From Methanobacteriota archaeon (lineage in GTDB: Archaea > Hydrothermarchaeota > Hydrothermarchaeia > Hydrothermarchaeales > BMS3B), in assembly GCA_003229935.1 (NCBI GenBank), contig QIGD01000085.1:1-6380 (forward strand): a stretch of 6,380 nucleotides of DNA, in the 5' to 3' direction. A model generated the notes under the pieces. It saw only the letters and a program-made list of their open reading frames with translations. It was not told the DNA's origin and ran no database searches. Of this stretch, positions 1-6,255 are shown piece by piece. How positions within the stretch are numbered: position 1 is the first letter of the stretch; every line of letters starts with the position of its first letter. Position numbers and translations under genes: made by a program.

Positions 1-1
1 T

Positions 2-91
2 GCAGACAGAGATGTAACAGAAGGGAACACTGATATCCCTAAAGAGGCAACTTCAGGAACGATGGAGACCTTAGAACCCCACGAACTTTAG
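2..91 (+). CDS. C-terminal tail of a probable TnpB (IS200/IS605-type), partial
   Basis: The frame is open from the window edge to a TAG at 89-91 and gives 29 residues ending in LEPHEL. The tail alone has no diagnostic domain. The assignment rests on what follows: the stop codon lies inside a CCCACGA/TCGTGGG hairpin followed by GAGTATGTCA, the usual arrangement at the right end of IS605-type elements, where tnpB ends in or next to the terminal hairpin. An ADRDV motif at the start of the visible piece could be the end of the RuvC-III motif, but this is a guess. The G of the present stop codon is the first base of an inserted MITE; without the insertion, position 202 would supply the same G, so the protein end is unchanged. 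It could instead be the tail of an unrelated gene. Confidence 0.4.
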   Translation, partial: ADRDVTEGNTDIPKEATSGTMETLEPHEL

Positions 92-209
92 AGGCTGTCC
101 GACAATTACTCTCAGTAATAAAAATACTGCTCATTTTAGAGAATAAAGGCTAAATTTAGCTTATTTTTCGTAGTATTTTTGATTACGGGACAGCCTCTTT
201 AGTCGTGGG
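78..209 (+). repeat. IS200/IS605-type right-end hairpin, split by a MITE
   Basis: CCCACGA at 78-84 is the exact reverse complement of TCGTGGG at 203-209. If the MITE and one TTTA copy are removed, the two arms form a 7-bp stem with a 7-base loop (ACTTTAG), directly at the end of the candidate tnpB frame. Such subterminal hairpins are what the TnpA Y1 transposase recognises in IS200/IS605 elements, and in TnpB systems the same region is the 3' part of the omega RNA. With 111 bases inserted in the loop the terminal hairpin would be abnormal or non-functional. The family assignment is inference; the palindrome is seen directly. Confidence 0.5.
91..197. mobile_element. 107-bp MITE with 10-bp terminal inverted repeats and TTTA target duplication
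   Basis: The ends GAGGCTGTCC (91-100) and GGACAGCCTC (188-197) are perfect inverted repeats. They are flanked by direct TTTA copies at 87-90 and 198-201, as expected of a 4-bp target duplication. Inside, AAAAATACT (120-128) pairs with AGTATTTTT (172-180), and a 12-base palindrome GCTAAATTTAGC sits at 149-160, so the whole unit can fold into a long hairpin. It has no coding capacity and is AT-rich inside. GAGGCTGTCC-like tips occur in several DDE-transposase IS families (IS5-like, IS1182-like), so it was probably moved in trans by such an element; the parent is not in this window. Confidence 0.8.
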
Positions 210-283
210 AGTATGTCAGTGAATGTATTCAATCAGTTTTATTATTTGTAGCAAGCTGAGCTGTTAGGCAGCAAAACAAGCAC

Positions 284-661
284 TCAAGAGAGCAGTGCTT
301 CCATGATCTCTTTCATGTGGTTAAAGAGTGTCGATAAATGGGCATCGCTCGGATAGAATTTAGCTTTACAATTTGGGATCGCTTCAGCCATGGCACGACC
401 CACCGAGACGGGAACGTTTACGTCCAGTTCTCCTTGCCACAAGTAAATCTTGTCAAAAGTAATATACTCCAGCCTGAATCCCCAAGGTTGTACATACAAC
501 CGACACTCATACGTCGGCCCCTTGGTTCCTTGGCGAAAGGATTCACGGCTGTCTTCAATGAAAAGTCTCCTTAACTCAGACTTATCCAACACTCTCCTGT
601 CTGGCTCCGGCAGCTTCTGCATCATCTCTGGCATCAACTTTTCTACCTTTTCTTCATCCAT
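284..661 (-). pseudogene. alpha/beta hydrolase, C-terminal fragment truncated by IS630
   Basis: The 125-residue frame reads like the cap and C-terminal half of an alpha/beta hydrolase. The sequence WQGELDVNVPV (residues 75-85) fits the family's G-x-x-D-x-x-VP loop carrying the catalytic Asp (D80), and YPSDAHLS (103-110) fits the loop with the catalytic His (H108). The final helix NHMKEIMEALL is typical of the fold. The N-terminal half with the nucleophile elbow (G-x-S-x-G) and oxyanion hole is missing. Upstream of the Met at 661 the strand runs straight into IS630 sequence antisense to the transposase, and the frame soon hits a stop. The piece cannot be a working hydrolase, as the Ser nucleophile is absent. 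Substrate unknown. An ATG happens to lie at the break, so a short peptide could still be made. Confidence 0.7.
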
Positions 662-670
662 CTGGCTGTG

Positions 671-1467
671 TCGCCCGATGGACGTAAGAGATGGTCACTT
701 ACATTACTCGCAGAAGAACTCAGGAAGAAGGAAGGGTTCGAAACAATAAATCGTGAGAGTATCAGACTCGTTTTAAAAAAAGCAATACAAAGCCATGGCT
801 GAGAAAGATGTGGTGCATCCAGACAATCGATACTATATTTAGAACACATATGTATGATGTCCTCGACCTGTATGGAGAACCATATGACCCTCAAAGGGCA
901 CTTGTTAATCTTGACGAGAAACCAAAGCAGCTTCTCTTGGAAAAGAGAACATCCACCCCAATGATGTCTGGAAGCCCTGAAAAATATGATTATGAATATG
1001 TTAGGAACGGCACTGCGAACATATTCATGGCTGTCGAATTCAAGGCAGGAAAAAGGGTGACACGTGTAACGAAAAGAAGAACGATGAAGGATTTTGCATT
1101 GTTCGTGAAGGTGCTTGTTGATGAAGAATACCCAGATGTTTAAGTCGTCCGACTGGTAATGGACAATCTCAGTACCCACAAAGAAAAGGCGTTCTATGAA
1201 ACGTTCACCAAAGATGAGGCAGAAAGAATATTGAACAAGATTGAATTTCACTACACACTGAAACATGCAAGCTGGCTAAATGTAGCAGAGATTGAAATCA
1301 ATGTGATGAATACTGAATGCACAGATAGACGGATAGGTGACACGGAAAGACTAGCCAGGGAAGTGGATGCATGGACATGGAGAAGGAATGAAATGAAAAA
1401 GAAGATAGATTGGAAGTTCACCAGAGAGAGGGCTGACAGGAAACTGTCCAATTATTATGCCCCATAA
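671..1467 (+). pseudogene. IS630-family transposase, catalytic part, frameshifted and interrupted
   Basis: Translation starts in one frame (SPDGRKRWSLTLLAEEL...), changes frame in the A run at 775-781, and continues to YYAP and a TAA at 1465-1467. The IS630 DDE triad is visible: Asp in NLDEKPKQ (codon 913-915), Asp in VMDNLSTH (1162-1164) and Glu in HASWLNVAE (1288-1290). The N-terminal helix-turn-helix is absent. A TAA at 1141-1143 interrupts the same frame between the first and second Asp; the neighbouring residues fit a former Lys or Glu codon. The frameshift alone might be programmed, since the bases are T TTA AAA, but truncation plus a nonsense codon make this copy dead. Confidence 0.85.
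772..778 (+). promoter_or_regulatory. Candidate -1 frameshift heptamer T TTA AAA in IS630 copy A
   Basis: The incoming transposase frame reads GTT TTA AAA AAA. The bases T TTA AAA fit the X XXY YYZ pattern of -1 ribosomal slippage, and a slip here leads exactly into the downstream catalytic frame (AAA AGC AAT from 778). Some IS630 members are known to use -1 frameshifting. The alternative is simple loss of one A from an original run of eight. Confidence 0.35.
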
Positions 1468-1658
1468 CTAAATTGGCATGACACTGGATAGTAGTTCGCA
1501 GTACTAAAATATCACTATGAAGAATTGGAAATTTGCAGTGCAGAGAAGGATAGAAGGCAAGGATGATATGGTCAAATTATGAGCTATTTACAATGATACA
1601 CAAATTTCGAAAAGTTTGTTAATGTTCAGTGTTGTACATAAGAAAATGATAAAGTTCA

Positions 1659-1667
1659 TTATAAATA
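1659..1667 (+). promoter_or_regulatory. Possible archaeal TATA box (TTATAAATA)
   Basis: TTATAAATA is a good archaeal TATA-box match in the AT-rich leader. Initiation about 25 bases downstream would fall near 1690, which would leave the GGAGG at 1680-1684 untranscribed. Either this is not the main promoter, or the true box lies further upstream in the same AT-rich stretch. Confidence 0.25.
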
Positions 1668-1679
1668 ATGATAAAATAT

Positions 1680-1684
1680 GGAGG
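1680..1684 (+). promoter_or_regulatory. Shine-Dalgarno GGAGG that sets the FrhB-like start
   Basis: GGAGG lies 7 bases before ATG 1692. An in-frame upstream ATG at 1668 would place this motif inside the coding region and has no Shine-Dalgarno of its own, so 1692 is preferred. Confidence 0.75.
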
Positions 1685-1691
1685 CCGCATC

Positions 1692-2825
1692 ATGGCTATT
1701 GCTGAAGATGAACTGCTTGCTTTTGCTTGGCTAGGTAGAGAGGTTGGTTTTGATATTCTTGAGCGGGAAGTAATATTCAGAGATTTATGTAGTGGATGTG
1801 GTAACTGCTCTGCTGTCTGCCCTGAGAATGTGATTGAGGTTGATGAACTTCCCAGGCTTACTGGAAAGTGCACTGAATGTGCTTACTGTTTAATGAGCTG
1901 TTCCAGAAGCTACTTCTCTACAGATGAAATTGAGAAGAAGCTCTTTGGCGAGGTGAGTGAAGAAATACTTGGAAAGAGTATTAGTAAGGTTGGTATGAAA
2001 ACAAAGGTTGATGAATTTCAGAATGTTGTTCAGGATGGCGGATTTGTCACTACATTTCTCAAATATGCCCTTGAGAAGGGCTATATAGATGGTGCTATTG
2101 TTTCGGGGGTTAAAGCTGAGAACAGGTGGTATCCAGAGCCAAAGCTTGTTACCAATGTTAAAGAGCTTCCTGAGACAGCTGGAACAAGATATTCCAATTC
2201 AGCAAATCTCTCTGTGTTAAAAGAAGCTGGAGAGAAAGGACTTAAAAAACTTGCTATTGTAGGCCTGCCATGCCAGATTGAAGCTGCGAGAAAGCTCCAG
2301 TATTATCCTTTTGATGACATAAAACTTGGAAATATCATAAAATATACAGTATCAATCTTCTGCACATCAAACTTTAAATATGAAGGGCTTATGCACACAC
2401 TTGTTAGAGATACCTATGGTGTGGACATAGAAGATATTGTTAAGATGGATATTAAGGGAAAGAACGTACTTGTTTTCACAGCAAATGAAAAGATTGAGGT
2501 TCCTCTTAAAGAGGCTTACAGGTATAAAAGAGAGGGGTGTAAGGTTTGTACTGACTTCACAGGAAGGCTGTCAGATTTTGCTACTGGTAGCGTTGGAGCT
2601 CCAGGTAGTTATAACTCTGTTTTCGCAAGAACTGAAGAGGCAGCCAAACTGCTTGATGAGATGATTGAGGAGAACCTTTTTGATGTGGTTAAGCTCAGTG
2701 AAGATAAAAAAGGTCTGGGAGTTGCCAACTTCCTGCAGCAGAGAAAGGAAAAGAATGCAAAGAAAGTCATAAGGAAGAAAATCAGAGGTGTTCTTCCATT
2801 GCCATTCAGGAACATGAAATTTTAG
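1692..2825 (+). CDS. Coenzyme F420 oxidoreductase, FrhB/FpoF-family iron-sulfur flavoprotein
   Basis: The 377-residue protein belongs to the FrhB/FpoF/FqoF family, which passes electrons between F420H2, FAD and iron-sulfur clusters. Residues 33-43 (C33-x2-C36-x2-C39-x3-C43-P) and 60-70 (C60, C63, C66, C70) are two ferredoxin-type 4Fe-4S motifs. Then comes the F420/FAD domain, with GLPCQIEAAR at 191-200 and EGCKVCTDFT at 281-290 followed by a GSVGAPGS stretch (299-306), both family hallmarks. It lacks membrane segments and a signal peptide, so it is cytoplasmic. The N-terminal double-cluster layout and length are nearer FpoF/FqoF than the shorter FrhB of F420-reducing hydrogenase, yet no hydrogenase or Fpo genes adjoin. 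cdhA begins within 10 bases of its stop, so its likely partner is CODH. The family is secure; the F420-CODH link is inference from gene order. Related FrhB paralogs serve glutamate synthase, formate dehydrogenase or sulfite reductase, so the acceptor could differ. Confidence 0.9.
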   Translation: MAIAEDELLAFAWLGREVGFDILEREVIFRDLCSGCGNCSAVCPENVIEVDELPRLTGKCTECAYCLMSCSRSYFSTDEIEKKLFGEVSEEILGKSISKVGMKTKVDEFQNVVQDGGFVTTFLKYALEKGYIDGAIVSGVKAENRWYPEPKLVTNVKELPETAGTRYSNSANLSVLKEAGEKGLKKLAIVGLPCQIEAARKLQYYPFDDIKLGNIIKYTVSIFCTSNFKYEGLMHTLVRDTYGVDIEDIVKMDIKGKNVLVFTANEKIEVPLKEAYRYKREGCKVCTDFTGRLSDFATGSVGAPGSYNSVFARTEEAAKLLDEMIEENLFDVVKLSEDKKGLGVANFLQQRKEKNAKKVIRKKIRGVLPLPFRNMKF

Positions 2826-2830
2826 GTGAT
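2824..2830 (+). promoter_or_regulatory. Shine-Dalgarno AGGTGAT overlapping the FrhB-like stop
   Basis: AGGTGAT is fully complementary to the archaeal 16S 3' tail (AUCACCU) and sits 4 bases before ATG 2835. It overlaps the TAG stop of the upstream gene (2823-2825), which points to translational coupling. It decides against GTG 2826, which it contains and which has no site of its own. Confidence 0.75.
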
Positions 2831-2834
2831 ATTG

Positions 2835-5189
2835 ATGACCTATAAATCCAGAAAAATAAAAATAGAGAAGGTTGAGTCCCCTTCTATAAAAATAGATGAT
2901 ATGGTAATAGAAATAGGTGAGGTGGAAGAGGATACTTGGGATGAAGCAATGGGGCCTACACCGAAGCCAGAATGGATGGACTTGAGGGACTGGGACCACA
3001 AACTTATTGAGAAGTATGAGCCCTTTTATTCTCCGACCTGTGATATGTGCTGCCTGTGCAGCTTTGGCAAGTGTGACCTTACTCATGGTAAGAAAGGTGC
3101 CTGTGGAATAGACTCGAAAACTCAGCAGGCAAGAATGGTTGCTCTGGAATGTGCCATAGGTACTGCAGCTCATGGTGCCCATGCAAGGCATCTACTTGAA
3201 CATCTAATAGAACGTCTCGGTGTTGATTATAAAATAGACTTAGGTATGAATATTGCTGTTGAAGCGCCAATTTACAGGACAATTGTTGGCAGTAAGCCTG
3301 AAACGCTGGGAGATCTCAGGGAAGGTATGGATTATTCCGAGAAAGAGCTACAACATATACTCTCCTCTGTTCACACAGGACAGGAGGGAAGTTATGTGGA
3401 TTTTGAAAGTAAAGCTCTTCATGCTGGAATGATTGACAATCTCGTTAAGGAGATTGCGGATATAGCCCAGATAGTTGGTTACGATTTTCCCAAAGGCGAC
3501 CCTGATGCACCTCTCGCTGATATAGGTTATGGTAGTGTTGACAGAAAGAAGCCTGTTGTGCTCTTCATAGGCCACAATGTAGCGCCTGGTGCTGAGGTTA
3601 TAACCTACGCTGAGGTTAATGATAAAATTGACAAGATAGAAGTGGCTGGTTTATGCTGTACCGCTCATGACCTTCAGAGAAGGCGAGATTCTGCCAAGAT
3701 TATAGGCCCAATGAGCGACCAGATACAATTTATACGCTCAGGTATAGCTGATGTTATAGTCGTGGATGAGCAGTGTGTCAGAGTAGATATTCTCGAGGAA
3801 GCGCAGAAGGTTGGCGCTCCTGTTATTGCATCAAATGATAAGATGGGTTTGAATCTTCCTGATAGAACTCTTGACAATCCTGATGAAATAGTGGATGACC
3901 TTGCCACAGGAAGGGCCCCAGGAGTACTTATATGGAAGCCTGAGAAAGTGGGTGAGGTTGCTGTAAAACTTGCTGAGAAAATAGCTCCTATCAGGGCAAA
4001 ATATAAAGAAGGTTCTCTTCCTTCTGAAGAGGAGGTTAAGAACGAGGCAGCAAGGTGTGTCAGCTGTGAGAAATGTCAGCGTGCCTGTCCTGTTAATCTC
4101 CACATCTCACCCACACTCAAGGAAGCTGCAAATGGTAATTTTGCGCCTCTGGCAAAGTTGAGAGAGAAGTGCATTGGCTGTATTCGCTGTGAGAGTGCTT
4201 GCCAGAGAGATATAAAGGTGCTTTCTCTCATAGAGAAGGCAGCTGAAGCGAAAACCTATAGTGAAACCTATAAAATCAGAATAGGCAGGGGGCCTATACT
4301 CGATACGGAAATAAGAAATGTTGGTGCGCCGATAGTCTTCGGTGAAATTCCAGGTATTATAGCCTTTGCAGGTTGCAGCAACTATGCCAATGGTGCTGAA
4401 GAGGTTGCAAGGATGGCTGAAGAATTTCTCAAGAGGAACTATATAGTGGTTGTCAGTGGGTGTGCAGCCATGAGTATAGCAGAGTATAAGGATGAGAATG
4501 GTCAAACTCTCTATGAGAGGTATCCTGGTACATTCGATGCTGGTGGCCTTGTTAACACAGGTTCATGTGTTTCTAATGCCCATATTATTGGTGCAGCAAT
4601 AAAGATTCCTGCTATCTTCGCAAGACGAAACCTTAGAGGTAACTTTGAGGAGATTTCAGATTATATTTTCAATCGAGTTGGTGCAGTAGGTGTAGTCTGG
4701 GGTGCCATGAGTCAGAAGGCTATTAGTATTGGCACAGGGCTAAACAGATGGGGTATACCCATAATTATGGGTCCAACCGGTACAAAGTATAGAAGGCTTT
4801 ACCTCGGCAGAAAGGATAAACCTGAGAAGTGGAAGCTATATGATGCCAAGACCGGCAAAAAGGTAGATGGGGAACCTGCTCCAGAGCATCTTGCCTATGC
4901 CGCAGAGAGTATGGAGGAGGCCATGGTGATGATAGCTAAACTTGTTATGCGTCCCAATGATACCACCAGACAGGTAAAACTTGCCCATTATATAGATTTA
5001 CACCAGCGTTATATGGGCACTTTCCCGGATGATGTTCATCTTTTTGTGAGAACAGAAGCAGATATACCCATAAATGCCAAGAAGAAGATTCTTGAGATTA
5101 TCAGGAAAAAGGGCTGGAAACCCAGGAAGATTCCTGACCCAACTTTGCTTGAACGTATGATAATGAAGAAGAAGGAGGCAGGGAAGTGA
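2835..5189 (+). CDS. cdhA: CO dehydrogenase/acetyl-CoA synthase complex, subunit alpha (CdhA)
   Basis: The 784-residue protein is the Ni-Fe-S catalytic subunit that interconverts CO2 and CO in archaeal CODH/ACS; its length is usual for CdhA. The N-terminal block C69-x2-C72-C73-x-C75-x4-C80-x9-C90 holds the B/D-cluster ligands. H113 and H116 lie in the conserved GTAAHGAHARHL segment. Candidate C-cluster ligands are H278 (CCTAHDLQ), C314 (DEQC), C514 (AGCSNY), C543 (SGCAAM) and C578 (GSCVSN), all present. Two ferredoxin motifs at C408/411/414/418 and C446/449/452/456 form the archaeal-specific insert that carries electrons outward. ATG 2835 is chosen because of the Shine-Dalgarno at 2824-2830; GTG 2826 would add only three residues. 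It follows the FrhB-like gene and overlaps cdhB by 4 bases. Nothing looks degraded, so the enzyme is probably active. It could run as CO2 reducer (methanogenesis, autotrophy) or oxidatively (acetyl-CoA breakdown); the window does not settle the direction. Confidence 0.97.
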   Translation: MTYKSRKIKIEKVESPSIKIDDMVIEIGEVEEDTWDEAMGPTPKPEWMDLRDWDHKLIEKYEPFYSPTCDMCCLCSFGKCDLTHGKKGACGIDSKTQQARMVALECAIGTAAHGAHARHLLEHLIERLGVDYKIDLGMNIAVEAPIYRTIVGSKPETLGDLREGMDYSEKELQHILSSVHTGQEGSYVDFESKALHAGMIDNLVKEIADIAQIVGYDFPKGDPDAPLADIGYGSVDRKKPVVLFIGHNVAPGAEVITYAEVNDKIDKIEVAGLCCTAHDLQRRRDSAKIIGPMSDQIQFIRSGIADVIVVDEQCVRVDILEEAQKVGAPVIASNDKMGLNLPDRTLDNPDEIVDDLATGRAPGVLIWKPEKVGEVAVKLAEKIAPIRAKYKEGSLPSEEEVKNEAARCVSCEKCQRACPVNLHISPTLKEAANGNFAPLAKLREKCIGCIRCESACQRDIKVLSLIEKAAEAKTYSETYKIRIGRGPILDTEIRNVGAPIVFGEIPGIIAFAGCSNYANGAEEVARMAEEFLKRNYIVVVSGCAAMSIAEYKDENGQTLYERYPGTFDAGGLVNTGSCVSNAHIIGAAIKIPAIFARRNLRGNFEEISDYIFNRVGAVGVVWGAMSQKAISIGTGLNRWGIPIIMGPTGTKYRRLYLGRKDKPEKWKLYDAKTGKKVDGEPAPEHLAYAAESMEEAMVMIAKLVMRPNDTTRQVKLAHYIDLHQRYMGTFPDDVHLFVRTEADIPINAKKKILEIIRKKGWKPRKIPDPTLLERMIMKKKEAGK
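5174..5178 (+). promoter_or_regulatory. Shine-Dalgarno GGAGG for cdhB (first of two)
   Basis: GGAGG lies within the last codons of cdhA, 7 bases before GTG 5186. A second GGAGG at 5211-5215 lies 6 bases before the in-frame ATG at 5222, so two well-spaced initiation sites compete for cdhB. Confidence 0.7.
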
Positions 5190-5707
5190 ACGATATACCT
5201 TTAACTTCTTGGAGGCCCACAATGGAGGCAGGACCAAAAAAAGCTATTCCTGTGGATCCAGAGGGTGTGGCAAAGATAATTAATAGAGCAGAGCGTTCCA
5301 GTCTGGCTATAGGAGCAATGATTCTTGAAAATGATAGGCTTATTGAATTTGTGGAGAGGCTGAGTAAAGCTGGAATTTCCATAGTGGCAACTGCCCACAG
5401 CATAAAATATACTACAGAGCGTGGAATACCAGCTTATAAAGCAGGTGTTGTAGAGGTTACAAACCTCTTGACTGACCCCAGCTGGGAAGGCTTTGATGGT
5501 AAAGGTAAACCAGATGTGTTGCTTGTTATGGCAATAAACCTTGACCTTGAAAATGCAACTTTTGAAAGCTTAAAGAACTACTCGGATGTAAAGAGTATAT
5601 GTATAGACAGGTACTTTATGATAAATGCCACCTACTCCTTTCCGTCACTTACCGAGGAAATATGGATTGAGTATCTTGAGAGGCTGTGTCAGGAGCTTGG
5701 AGTATAG
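5186..5707 (+). CDS. cdhB: CO dehydrogenase/acetyl-CoA synthase complex, subunit epsilon (CdhB)
   Basis: The 173-residue protein matches the small epsilon subunit that binds CdhA in the alpha2-epsilon2 CODH component. The family has a Rossmann-like (DHS-type) fold; a role in FAD binding or electron transfer has been proposed but is not settled. Visible family features are the N-terminal GPKKA..VDPEGVAKII segment, the hydrophobic strand with the following loop at about residues 35-50, LTDPSWEGFDGKGKPDVLLVMAI (about 92-114, the most conserved part) and a C-terminal YLERLCQEL helix. It has no cysteine cluster. GTG 5186 overlaps the cdhA stop (GTGA) and gives the usual family length; ATG 5222 would remove 12 residues that resemble the normal N-terminus. 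Immediately downstream lies IS630 debris; cdhC, which often follows cdhB in methanogens, is not here. Confidence 0.93.
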   Translation: MNDIPLTSWRPTMEAGPKKAIPVDPEGVAKIINRAERSSLAIGAMILENDRLIEFVERLSKAGISIVATAHSIKYTTERGIPAYKAGVVEVTNLLTDPSWEGFDGKGKPDVLLVMAINLDLENATFESLKNYSDVKSICIDRYFMINATYSFPSLTEEIWIEYLERLCQELGV

Positions 5708-5744
5708 ATAACTTAAATGGTACCAGTAAAGCTATGTATCTTCT

Positions 5745-6082
5745 ATGAAAAGAATAAAACTTAGTGATAAATAGGTAGAATACCTCAGGATTTTGGTGAA
5801 AAAGGGACGTAAAAGCGCAAGAGAATTGATAAGAGTACGTATTTTACTTTTGATTAATGAGGGGAGAACGGAAATCAAGACAAAAGAGATACTCGGAATC
5901 TTCAGGGCAACCGTTTCTAACATCAAGAAAAGATACCGGGAGGAAGGACTTCAAAGTGCTCTGACAGAGAAACCAAGGATGGGTCAGCCAAAAAAATATA
6001 CCAAAATGCACGAGGTAGAAATCACAGCGCTTGCATGCACCAAATCGCCTGATGGACGAAAGAGATGGTCACTTACATTGCT
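5745..6082 (+). pseudogene. IS630-family transposase, copy B: N-terminal fragment
   Basis: From ATG 5745 the frame reads MKRIKLSDK, then TAG at 5772-5774, then VEYLRILVKKGRKSA and on, so a single nonsense codon (ancestral Glu or Lys likely) interrupts the start. About residues 35-75 form the winged helix-turn-helix typical of IS630 (TKEILGIFRATVSNIKKRYR, then the REEGL..AL.EKPRMGQPKK linker). The frame ends in SPDGRKRWSLTLL at 6045-6081, and thereafter homology stops; the next bases encode unrelated residues to a stop at 6132-6134. The whole DDE domain is therefore missing. The last 35 bases match the first 35 of copy A at 33 positions, which makes A and B members of the same IS type. The left terminus should lie at 5708-5744; only CCAGT at 5723-5727 resembles the expected tip. 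It begins just 38 bases after cdhB. Non-functional. Confidence 0.8.
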
Positions 6083-6146
6083 AGTGCCCCATCAAATAAC
6101 TTTCTTCCGTAACTTATTTATCTGCATCAACTGATTATTTATATTC

Positions 6147-6254
6147 ATGTGCATCTATGTCCGTGATATAACAAACGAGGAGGGGAGTCACCTACAACGT
6201 TACCTTCGTAGAGGAAGGACCCGGTGACCATCAATCGTGCTCATATAATCCTTG
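6147..6254 (+). pseudogene. Degraded N-terminus of a second, different IS630-type transposase
   Basis: ATG 6147 opens a 26-residue frame, MCIYVRDITNEEG followed by SHLQRYLRRGRTR, that stops at TGA 6225-6227. Reading on gives PSIVL and then, after a frame change, IILAS. Together these resemble the usual IS630 N-terminal pattern (L..EE...LQ..LRRG...R..I..RARIIL), with an Arg codon changed to TGA and a small deletion. It is unlike copies A-C in sequence. It is cut off where the terminal repeat of copy C begins at 6256. The match is to a remembered family pattern over a short stretch, so it is only moderately supported. Confidence 0.45.
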
Positions 6255-6255
6255 C

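Larger units (their letters stand above)
671..1484 (+). mobile_element. IS630-family element, copy A: 3' remnant with right end
   Basis: This piece keeps about two thirds of the transposase gene and the right terminus. The right end (CATGACAC at 1477-1484) is recognised because the same sequence ends copy C on the opposite strand at 6258-6265. The left end and the DNA-binding part are lost: homology to the other transposase fragment in this window (copy B) starts sharply at 671, a few bases after the truncated hydrolase. A TA dinucleotide, the usual IS630 target, is expected beyond the terminal CAC, but TG is found, consistent with decay. Confidence 0.8.
1485..1691. other. AT-rich intergenic leader between IS630 copy A and the operon
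   Basis: About 200 bases hold no recognisable gene. Only a 21-codon frame (1517-1582) without a ribosome binding site is present. The second half is strongly AT-rich and is the only place an operon promoter can lie, because the three downstream genes abut. No convincing operator palindrome was found. Confidence 0.6.

Noticed and set aside
643..1266. Long minus-strand open frame opposite IS630 copy A
   Set aside because: It is antisense to recognisable transposase sequence and its translation is rich in Cys, Phe and Ser with no family features: a shadow frame.
1517..1582. 21-codon frame in the leader before the operon
   Set aside because: It has no ribosome binding site or recognisable motif; a frame of this length is expected by chance.
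1668..1691. Upstream in-frame ATG at 1668 as start of the FrhB-like gene
   Set aside because: It lacks a Shine-Dalgarno, and the strong GGAGG at 1680-1684 would be inside the coding region; ATG 1692 is correctly spaced from it.
2571..3191. Minus-strand open frame across the FrhB-like/cdhA junction
   Set aside because: It lies opposite two firmly identified genes and its translation has no recognisable domain.
5708..5744. Terminator or second promoter directly after cdhB
   Set aside because: There is no T-rich run or stable hairpin, only a GGTACC palindrome; the stretch is more likely the eroded left end of IS630 copy B.
6187..6228. Nested inverted repeats GTCACC/GGTGAC with an inner CCTTC/GAAGG, suggestive of a structured RNA
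   Set aside because: The arms lie in the decayed IS630-type reading frame and are short with unequal internal loops; no terminator or known RNA pattern follows. Chance pairing is the simpler view.
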